A stretch of DNA of 64,000 nucleotides from JBBQWR01 sp038210495 (GTDB lineage Bacteria > Planctomycetota > Planctomycetia > Pirellulales > DATAWG01): NCBI GenBank assembly GCA_038210495.1, contig JBBQWR010000002.1, forward strand, positions 120,793-184,792, in the 5' to 3' direction. The notes beneath the pieces are model-generated. The model searched no databases, had not been told where the DNA came from, and worked only from the letters and a program-made list of their open reading frames with translations. Position numbers and translations under genes: made by a program. Shown in pieces: positions 44,831 to 51,515 of this stretch (within the stretch, counting starts at the first letter, position 1; the number at the start of each line of letters is the position of its first letter).

Positions 44831-45005
44831 GAAGTGCCGGCAGCTCCAGGCGCTCGACGGGATCGCCAATCGGTGCAACGGACAACAATCGCACTCGGGA
44901 CAGCCTTTACGTATTTGATTCGCCGATAGCGGTTGCGCGCCAGTGCTCTTGTCTAAGATCACTTGCACGGCGACGCCCCTTTGGTGCGCCTCGACAGCGA
45001 AGACG

Positions 45006-45641
45006 TCATCGCTGAAACAGATTTCCGACCTCAGCATCGTCGTCAATGACCACGTGCAGATAACCGCTCGTGATGCTCACATTTGCATGGCCCGCCGCGT
45101 CGCGAACCTCGGCGAGTGTCCGACCCCCGGCAAGCGCGTGGCTGATGAAGGTGTGACGTCCGTGGTGGATTGTCAACATCTCGAGGCGAGCGGCGCCCAG
45201 AATCTTGCAGGCGGTGCGGAAGCGTTTGCGGAGGGTGTGGCGGGAAAACACCTTGAGGGCGCGCCCCGGGATCATCGACGCCAGGAACGGCTTGTTGTAT
45301 TCGGCGCCGTTCCTGAGCCGCTCGGCTTTCCATGCCGCCAGATCGGCGAGCGTTCCCGCGTCCCACCAGAGCGGCACTATTCGTGGTCGACCTCCCTTTG
45401 AGGCCCCGCGGCGAATCCGGATATGCGGCCGGGCTATCTCAGTCCGCGCGTCGCCAACTTGCAGCTTCGCGATCTCGCTCGCCCGCAAACCACAGCAGCA
45501 GGCCAAACGGAAGAGCGCCAGATTCATTCGCGTGTTCTTCGAGCGTGGCGCCTTGCGCTTGAGATCGGCCAGCACCGTCGCGAGTTCTCGCCGTGAAAGA
45601 ATTTTGGTGGCGTCGACGTTCGGTGGTCGGTAGGTTTGCAT
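45006..45641 (-). CDS. Compact tyrosine recombinase
   Basis: 211 residues from ATG 45641 (AGGGGAAACGCG upstream); the frame is open further but the family begins here. Catalytic residues complete: Arg53 (CCGLRASEIA), Lys82 (ASKGGRPR), His159-Arg162 (IHHGRHT), His185 (AAGHANVS) and Tyr194 (SGYLH). It lacks an N-terminal core-binding domain, like integron/XerH-like minimal recombinases. It may integrate or excise the element. Inverted repeat at 45743-45774 lies just upstream. Confidence 0.85.
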   Translation of the reverse strand: MQTYRPPNVDATKILSRRELATVLADLKRKAPRSKNTRMNLALFRLACCCGLRASEIAKLQVGDARTEIARPHIRIRRGASKGGRPRIVPLWWDAGTLADLAAWKAERLRNGAEYNKPFLASMIPGRALKVFSRHTLRKRFRTACKILGAARLEMLTIHHGRHTFISHALAGGRTLAEVRDAAGHANVSITSGYLHVVIDDDAEVGNLFQR

Positions 45642-46366
45642 CGCGTTTCCCCTCGGTATTTGTCGTCGTTTTTCCCTTAACTCGGCGTTCTGCCAGGCCA
45701 TTGCGACAGAAGTACCTCGAGTCGGCGCGCATCGCAAGCGGGTTCGGACCCAGTTCGCCCATCCTGGGTCCGAACTCGTAGTTTCTGATATCCATGAGAC
45801 CTGATAATTGGGCGCGCTTGCGCGCACGTCGCCGATGGGCAACTAGAACCGCGTGGCGAAACGCTGCCCTCAAAGGCCCCCACGCCGCGACAGACGCGTT
45901 ACGGCTTTGGGAACGCTAGACCAGTCATCCATCGCAGGGTCGCGTGAGACGCGATCCTGGTGCGTTTTGAACGATACGCATGTACACAAATGTACAAAGT
46001 CTACCTATCTTAACACCGCAGTCGTCGGTGCTCGTTGGCGGGGTGTGCTGGTCGAAGGCGACACCCGGTCTTCGATCCGCGCTGCGGCTCGGTTGGCCAA
46101 CGCCATCGGTCGGTGGGACGTCCGACTCACCAGCTGCACATTGGCCAACTGCCGCGCCGATACGATCGACCGCCGCGGCGATTTCTCCACCCGACCGTTT
46201 GTCTCATGACGGGCCTCGGCTAAGTCTTTTCGCTCCGATTCAGCGGCAAAAGATTCTCGGAATTGCTTTCCGAATCCGCTGGATGTTCTTTGCGACCCGA
46301 GGTAACTGTGTTCATCGTGCGATGTACGCACGAGCATCAGAAACCATTTTGTCTAGGAGACGAACC
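45642..46366. other. Gene-poor region between divergent recombinase and HARE-HTH genes
   Basis: Apart from the inverted repeat at 45743-45774, only low-quality frames are present. A TGTACA-type repeat (ATGTACACAAATGTACAAAG) at about 45979 could be a regulatory site. Promoters of both flanking genes should be here. Confidence 0.4.
45743..45774. repeat. Inverted repeat upstream of the recombinase
   Basis: Perfect 11-bp arms TTCGGACCCAG and CTGGGTCCGAA separated by 10 bp, about 100 bases upstream of the recombinase start. Candidate operator or recombination core site. Confidence 0.6.
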
Positions 46367-46783
46367 ATGTCCGCGAAGAAAACCACCACGAAGTCCACCA
46401 AAGCCCGGGCCCCCAAGTCCCCCAAGAAGGCCGCGACCGAAGCGCTCAAGGCGATCGAGGCCAATCTGAACGAGATCGAAGCGACCAGCGGCGAAGCCCA
46501 GCCCGCCCAGAAGAAGGCAACGTCCAAGGGCGCCAAGCCCCAGGCGACGCCAAAGAAGCTCAGCGCCATCGACGCCGCGGCCCAAGTATTGGCCGCGAGT
46601 AAGGAGCCGATGAACACCCGCGAGATGATCGACGCCATGACCGCCAAGAGCCTGTGGACCAGCCCGGGGGGCAAGACGCCGCATGCCACGCTGTATAGCG
46701 CGATCCTGCGGGAGATCAACGAGAAGGGCAAAGAGGCCCGGTTTCACAAGACTGAACGCGGTCGCTTCGCTATCAACGCCTAA
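46367..46783 (+). CDS. HARE-HTH domain protein with histone-like N-terminus
   Basis: 138 residues. ATG 46367 preceded by TAGGAGA eight bases away. N-terminal about 60 residues are Lys/Ala/Thr/Pro rich like histone H1 tails (SAKKTTTKSTKARAPKSPKK). C-terminal domain is HARE-HTH (IDAAAQVLAASKEPMNTREMIDAM...WTSPGGKTPHATLYSAILREI...RFHKTERGRFAI), a winged-helix found in chromatin factors and restriction enzymes. Plus-strand orientation inside a minus-strand phage block, with its own terminator, suggests an independently expressed cargo gene. Likely DNA-binding. Confidence 0.82.
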   Translation: MSAKKTTTKSTKARAPKSPKKAATEALKAIEANLNEIEATSGEAQPAQKKATSKGAKPQATPKKLSAIDAAAQVLAASKEPMNTREMIDAMTAKSLWTSPGGKTPHATLYSAILREINEKGKEARFHKTERGRFAINA

Positions 46784-46797
46784 CCGGAGACGTCGCC

Positions 46798-46974
46798 ATG
46801 CAGATAATTGCCGACGCCCTCCGTAAGGTGACCGCCGCAATGCAGGCCGAGATCGAGTCAGGCCGTCGCTCGACGCGGATCGACGCCCACGACCTGATCG
46901 ATGTCCTATTGGCAGTGGCCGACCAGATCGACGCGCCGCTGGCGCCGCCGCCGGAGGAGCCAGACCCGGGCTAA
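46798..46974 (+). CDS. 58-residue protein downstream of HARE-HTH
   Basis: Start 14 bases after the HARE-HTH stop with GGAGA RBS. Acidic, helical (MQIIADALRKVTAAMQAEIE, then IDAHDLIDVLLAVADQID), ending in a Pro/Glu tail. Its opposite charge to the Lys-rich HARE-HTH protein suggests a possible partner (inference). The terminator follows 18 bases later. Confidence 0.65.
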   Translation: MQIIADALRKVTAAMQAEIESGRRSTRIDAHDLIDVLLAVADQIDAPLAPPPEEPDPG

Positions 46975-46991
46975 CCGCAGGCCCCGCCCTC

Positions 46992-47026
46992 AACGCCCCA
47001 CGTTCGCCAACGTCGGGGCGTTTTCT
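46992..47026 (+). terminator. Rho-independent terminator
   Basis: Stem AACGCCCC/GGGGCGTT extended by ACGTT/AACGT with a one-base bulge, followed by TTTTCTC. Ends the HARE-HTH transcript and faces the end of terL. Confidence 0.85.
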
Positions 47027-47124
47027 CGTTGGTCGGGATTGTTGGCCAAGGCCGGCCGTCGATCGCCGCTCGGACCAACGTCGCCCGCCATATCGGCCGA
47101 GAGCCGGCGATGTTGCCGCCTGGA

Positions 47125-48639
47125 CTACCAAAACTCCATCCAACATTCGCCTGGTATCCCACGAAATCCATTGAAAATAATCGGCTGGCGGTGCTCGATC
47201 TGCTCGGCCGCCAACCGCACGACCATCTCCAGAGCGTCGGGCCCATCGTCGTGATCGCCACACGGAAAATCCCGCAGTTGTTGCACGAGCAGCTTGGCGC
47301 CGGGAGACTTGGCCTTGAATTTAATCTGCCCCTGCGAGAGCAGCGGCGTCAACCGCCGGATGCGGACCACTTTCGAGATCTGATTCTCAATCTTGAAGAG
47401 CGGCATCTGCACGCCCAGTTCCCGCCCCCGATCCGCCAGATCATCGGCCAGCAGTTCTTGGAACTGGTTGGCTTCGACTGCGAAGAAGTCTGCTTGAAAC
47501 TGCCGTTGGATCTCCACAGCCGTGTCGGTGATGAGCGACGTATGCCGGATCGCCAAGTCCGCGTCCACGTAGAGCGTGCCGTCCAGACCGACGGCCAGCA
47601 TCGCAAACGCCGAATAGTCCCCCAGCTTGCTGTCTCGGCCTTTACTGGGGTCAAGCGCCACGGCGCGACATTGGTGCTGGCGGGGCCAATCCTCAAACCA
47701 GATCCCGGGGCCAAAAAATGAGTCGGGCCACTCGAGTCCGCCTTCGGCGATCGGGTCCTGCTGATATAGGGACCGCCAATAGTATGTAGTGTGCGATGCG
47801 CGAACCCGCTCAAGTCTCTCGGCCGTGTAGACCTCTGGCCACAGAGCCTCCCCGGGTCCCCGGCCCAAGACATCGTTCTCTTCGGCCAGCGCCGGCAGCT
47901 TCACCGTCCACCAGCGCTGGCCGTTCTCTTGGGCTTCCCGCTGTAGCCGGCCGCTAATGTCGTCGCGGTGCCAGCGAGTCTGAATCACGACCACAAGCGC
48001 ACCGGGACGTAAACGAGTGCTGGCCGTCGACTGCCACCAGTCCCACTGCTTTTGCCGAATCGAAGAGCTGCGGGCTTCTTCGTCGTTCTTGATGGGGTCA
48101 TCGATAATCAGTAGGTGCGCTCCCTTGCCCGTGATCGGACCGCCGACGCCGGCGCACGTCATGCCCCCCTCGCGCCCCTCCAGATCCCAGCGATGGACCG
48201 CCTTGGAGCGTTTGGAGACCCGCACGCCGAACAGCGAACCGAACTGTTCGAGCAGGTCCCGCGCTTTGCGCCCCCAGCTGACGGCGAAATCCGCCTCGTA
48301 ACTGGTCAAGATGATCCGCCGATCGGGAAACGTCCCCAGGTACCAGGCGGGCAAATATTTGCTGCACAGTTCGCTTTTGCCGTGCTGCGGGGGCATGGAC
48401 ACGATCAGGCCATCGAGTCTCTCCGCGGCGGCCTCTTCAATGGCCTTAACCAGGATCTGGTCCAGGTAGCCCAGATGGCGGGCAATCTTGTATTTCCCCT
48501 CGCTGGTCGTCGAGGCAAACAGGGCCGGCGATAGAAGTGGCAGGTCCGTCTCCAGCGATTTGAGTTCCGTGGCGCTGGCGTAGGGAATCAAGGACCGCAA
48601 TGACTCGATCTCGACGCCCTTCCAAGGTAATTCTGGCAT
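47125..48639 (-). CDS. terL: Phage terminase large subunit
   Basis: 504 residues. ATPase: Walker A SMPPQHGKSE (81-90), Walker B LLIIDDP (176-182), motif III-like VVVIQTRWHRDD. RNase H-like nuclease: Asp330 in AVALDPSKGRDSKLGDYSA, and C-terminal GDHDDGPDALEM. Both activities appear complete, so it could cut and package DNA. Its 5' end overlaps terS by 194 bp in another frame. The portal gene, normally next, is only a remnant here, separated by plus-strand cargo. Confidence 0.93.
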   Translation of the reverse strand: MPELPWKGVEIESLRSLIPYASATELKSLETDLPLLSPALFASTTSEGKYKIARHLGYLDQILVKAIEEAAAERLDGLIVSMPPQHGKSELCSKYLPAWYLGTFPDRRIILTSYEADFAVSWGRKARDLLEQFGSLFGVRVSKRSKAVHRWDLEGREGGMTCAGVGGPITGKGAHLLIIDDPIKNDEEARSSSIRQKQWDWWQSTASTRLRPGALVVVIQTRWHRDDISGRLQREAQENGQRWWTVKLPALAEENDVLGRGPGEALWPEVYTAERLERVRASHTTYYWRSLYQQDPIAEGGLEWPDSFFGPGIWFEDWPRQHQCRAVALDPSKGRDSKLGDYSAFAMLAVGLDGTLYVDADLAIRHTSLITDTAVEIQRQFQADFFAVEANQFQELLADDLADRGRELGVQMPLFKIENQISKVVRIRRLTPLLSQGQIKFKAKSPGAKLLVQQLRDFPCGDHDDGPDALEMVVRLAAEQIEHRQPIIFNGFRGIPGECWMEFW

Positions 48640-49078
48640 CGGCCCCAGTCTCCGTCGCTAAAGGAATCGCATCCAACCCCAAGATGGCCCTGCGCTGGGC
48701 GATGCATTTATTGACCTGATCCAAAAACCGCGGGTCGCCAACCTGATTCCGCATCGTCTTGCGGGTCCGCTGGCCACCCGTCCCCTCGCCTTCCACGGTG
48801 GCGGACTGCGCAGGTTTCTTCGAGCGTTCCCAAGCGGCCCAGGCTTCACGCTCCAGCAGGTCGATCTTTTGGAGCTCTAGCTCGCGGGCGTCGTCGAACG
48901 CCCGCAGGCCCGACTCGCGCCATTGCCTGCGGATTTGCTTGAGGTCCTCGGAAACTGTGGGCTGCGCGACGCCCAGGTGCTCTGCGATTTGCGATTGTGT
49001 CCAGCTTTGCAGGTATAGATGCGATACCTGCTGGCGGCGATTGAGGACATGATGGCCCTTAGTGGGTTTGGTGGGCAT
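48446..49078 (-). CDS. Terminase small subunit-like HTH protein
   Basis: 210 residues. N-terminal helix-turn-helix (QVSHLYLQSWTQSQIAEHLGVAQPTVSEDLKQIRRQW) then coiled coil (FDDARELELQKIDLLEREAWAAWE) and a conserved VGDPRFLDQVNKCIAQRRAILGLDA, all typical of TerS from this phage type. The last 65 codons overlap terL, an unusually long overlap; the overlapped part is Gly/Pro rich and may be dispensable. Recognises the packaging site. Confidence 0.8.
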   Translation of the reverse strand: MPTKPTKGHHVLNRRQQVSHLYLQSWTQSQIAEHLGVAQPTVSEDLKQIRRQWRESGLRAFDDARELELQKIDLLEREAWAAWERSKKPAQSATVEGEGTGGQRTRKTMRNQVGDPRFLDQVNKCIAQRRAILGLDAIPLATETGADARITLEGRRDRVIAVLDSLRQRHGTQIAGDGPATSIAGPVCLDDQRGEIQDCPPSGLPGPDPG

Positions 49079-49095
49079 GTCGAGTAGTCTCCGTC

Positions 49096-50439
49096 CTATC
49101 GCGCTTCCGATTCGCGCAGCTTCATCGGAATTGGTGATTCCCCAGTGCGCTCCAGAACCGCCGGCTTGCCTGTGAAGCGTTGGAAGCGATCCACGATCAC
49201 ATCGCAGTAGAGCGTGTCGAGTTCCATCAGGAACGCCTTGCGGCCCGTCTGCTCGGCCGCGATCAGCGTCGAGCCGCTTCCACCGAATAGATCCAGGACG
49301 TTCTCCCCGGGCCGCGATGAGTAGTTCAGCGCGCGGACAGCTAGCTCGACCGGTTTTTCAGTTAAGTGGATCATCGACTGCGGATTGACCTTCTTCACGT
49401 GCCACAGATCCGTGGCGTTGTTCGGGCCCAGATAAACGTGGGCCGCCCCTTCTTTCCAGCCGTAGAAACTGATTTCGAACGCGCCCATGAAGTCCTTGCG
49501 CGTCAGCACCGGATGCTGTTTGTCCCACACGATGCCTTGGGAGAAGTAGAGGCCGTTCTTTTTGAGAAACGGCGGATAGTTCCCGAGGTTGGCGTAACCG
49601 CCCCAGATGTAGAAGCCACGGCCCGGCTGGAGTACCCGGGCCATATTACCGAACCAGGCATCGAGCAGCACGTTGAACGCCTCGTCCGTGACGAAGTCGT
49701 TGGCCAGCGGGCGGTCTTTGGGGCGAAGTTTTTTCTTCGTCGGCTTCGCCTTGCCGGGATGCCGGGCCAAATCGAGTCCCTGGTGATGCGTTGTTCCCTG
49801 GAACGAGCTCAGACCGGCAGCGATCGCATTGTTCGAGCGCGGCTCGACTTTCACGTTGTACGGCGGATCGGTGTTCACAAGATGAATCGTGGCGCTGTCG
49901 AGCAGGCGGTCTACGTCCTCGGGCTTCGACGAATCGCCGCAGAGAAGCCGGTGGTCACCGAGCATCCACAGGTCGCCAGGCTGCGTGATCGCCTCGTCGG
50001 GCGGATCGGGAACGTCGTCCGGATCGCACAGGCCTTCGGTCACCTCGGCGCCGAGCCACTTGTTCAGTTCGTCCTGCTCAAACCCCAGCAGCGACAGGTC
50101 GAAGTCGAGCGACTCAAGGTCGTGGAGCTCGAGCGGCAACAGCAAGGCGTCCCATTCGGCTAGCGTGTTGGTCTGGTTATCCGCGATCCGGTACGCTTTG
50201 ATCTGCGCGGCCGAGAGATCGGTGGCGACATGGACCGGGACCTTTTTCAGGCCGAGCTTCTGCGCCGCCTTCCAGCGCGTGTGGCCGACGATGATCACGC
50301 CCTCGGTATCGACCACGATCGGTTGGCGGAATCCGAACTCGCGGATCGACGCGGCGACCGAGTCCACCGCATCATCGTTGAGGCGTGGATTGTTCGGGTA
50401 CGGTTTGATACGGTCTAATATCCATAGTTCGATTTTCAT
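49096..50439 (-). CDS. ParB-domain DNA methyltransferase
   Basis: 447 residues from ATG 50439 (AAGGA eight bases upstream). N-terminal ParB/Srx fold (residues 5-95: IKPYPNNPRLND, VGHTRWKAAQKL). Methyltransferase: catalytic DPPY at 191-194, SAM motif DLFGGSGSTL (383 on), so beta-class order, N6-adenine or N4-cytosine. Between them a large target-recognition insert. Common in phages as anti-restriction or regulatory methylation. Lies 17 bases upstream of terS. Confidence 0.92.
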   Translation of the reverse strand: MKIELWILDRIKPYPNNPRLNDDAVDSVAASIREFGFRQPIVVDTEGVIIVGHTRWKAAQKLGLKKVPVHVATDLSAAQIKAYRIADNQTNTLAEWDALLLPLELHDLESLDFDLSLLGFEQDELNKWLGAEVTEGLCDPDDVPDPPDEAITQPGDLWMLGDHRLLCGDSSKPEDVDRLLDSATIHLVNTDPPYNVKVEPRSNNAIAAGLSSFQGTTHHQGLDLARHPGKAKPTKKKLRPKDRPLANDFVTDEAFNVLLDAWFGNMARVLQPGRGFYIWGGYANLGNYPPFLKKNGLYFSQGIVWDKQHPVLTRKDFMGAFEISFYGWKEGAAHVYLGPNNATDLWHVKKVNPQSMIHLTEKPVELAVRALNYSSRPGENVLDLFGGSGSTLIAAEQTGRKAFLMELDTLYCDVIVDRFQRFTGKPAVLERTGESPIPMKLRESEAR

Positions 50440-50479
50440 TGAAGCGTTCCTTTGAGACTGACGTGATGGTTGGTCAAAC

Positions 50480-51064
50480 ATGAAGACGCGAGATAGTGGG
50501 ATGCCAGACGAGAGTCTCTGGGCGACATTCTTCACGCCTGTGGAGGTGTTGCGCTCGCTTAGCCTCAATGCGATGACGGAAGTTGCCGTCGATTTCGGAT
50601 GCGGATACGGAACCTTCACGGTCGCTGCAGCGCAGAAAATCCGCGGACTGGTATTGGCATTCGATATCGATCCTCAAATGGTCTCTCGCACTCAGAATTA
50701 CGCTGTTGAAGTGGGCCTCACCAACGTCATCGCAAGTCAATGTGACTTCGTGGTGGATGGCACCGGTCTGCCGGCGGATTCTGCGGACTACGCGATGCTT
50801 TTCAATATCCTTCATGCCGAACACCCCGAGGGTCTCACACGCGAGGCGTACCGCATTCTGCAACCCGGCGGAGCACTCGCGGTCATGCATTGGCGATGCG
50901 ACCCGAATACGCCGCGCGGCCCGAGTTTGGACATTCGCCCTCGCCCAGAGCAATGCATGGAATGGTGCCGCAATGTCGGATTCGACGTTGCCTCCACAAT
51001 CGTCATCGATCTGCCGCCTTACCATTACGGATTCCTCGCTGTGAAAAAAGAACGTAATCCTTGA
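50480..51064 (+). CDS. Class I SAM-dependent methyltransferase (cargo)
   Basis: 194 residues. Motif I AVDFGCGYGTFTVAA, acidic LAFDIDPQMV, motif IV-like YAMLFNILHAEHPEG and LQPGGALAVMHW. ATG 50480 diverges from the ParB-methyltransferase with only 40 bases between starts. Opposite orientation to the phage block suggests a moron-type insertion. Substrate unknown; small-molecule methyltransferase (UbiE/arsenite type) is most likely. Confidence 0.82.
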   Translation: MKTRDSGMPDESLWATFFTPVEVLRSLSLNAMTEVAVDFGCGYGTFTVAAAQKIRGLVLAFDIDPQMVSRTQNYAVEVGLTNVIASQCDFVVDGTGLPADSADYAMLFNILHAEHPEGLTREAYRILQPGGALAVMHWRCDPNTPRGPSLDIRPRPEQCMEWCRNVGFDVASTIVIDLPPYHYGFLAVKKERNP

Positions 51065-51454
51065 TTTGCCGTTCGGACAAGCAAAACAAACTGTGCTTAA
51101 TAGGGCGTCTGTTCCCGCTGGCCGCCCGCCGCCGTAATCGCACGGAAGTACCTAAGGCCGGCCGGTCCTCTCTGCCACGTTGGCAGACGCACGACGTTGG
51201 CCCACGTCGCGGCCCGTTGACCGTCGAGCGTTTCTTCGCGGGTCGCGGACGAACGCGCCTCGCGGGAACGTGGGCGACGATGTTGGCCCGATTGGCGAAC
51301 CGCACGTGCCGAACCTGCCGTACCTGCCGAACCTATTTCCCAGCGACCAAAACCCGCGCGTGTGCGCCCGCGTGCGCGCGCGTACATGTGTGTGTTTACT
51401 GAAAAGTTTCGGCAAGGTTCGGCGTGTCGTCGCATCTGCTTGGTTTCCAATTGG
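51065..51454. other. Repeat-bearing spacer at the end of the primase-helicase
   Basis: No gene seen. Contains alternating purine-pyrimidine (GCGCGCGTACATGTGTGTG near 51378) and several 9-bp GGTTCGGCA/TGCCGAACC repeats. Confidence 0.45.
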
Positions 51455-51515
51455 TTAAGCCGCCGAACCTGCCACATTTGCGAGGTTCGGCAGAGGTTCG
51501 GCAAAGCCCTGAGGT
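51307..51515. repeat. Cluster of 9-bp repeats (TGCCGAACC / GGTTCGGCA)
   Basis: Three tandem units at 51307-51334 (TGCCGAACC, one with T for A). Further copies at about 51412-51424, 51466-51475 and three at 51484-51515, mostly inverted. At least seven near-identical units within 210 bp, some forming the last codons of the primase-helicase gene (…AEPQGFAEPLPN). Iteron-like; possible replication origin or protein-binding array. Confidence 0.6.

Noticed and set aside
44765..45046. Minus-strand 93-codon frame between the recombinase and portal fragment
   Set aside because: It overlaps the portal fragment in another frame and has no recognisable motif; probably non-coding after the deletion.
46005..46337. 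Minus-strand 110-codon frame upstream of the HARE-HTH gene
   Set aside because: No RBS or motif; basic, shuffled composition; overlaps the likely promoter region.
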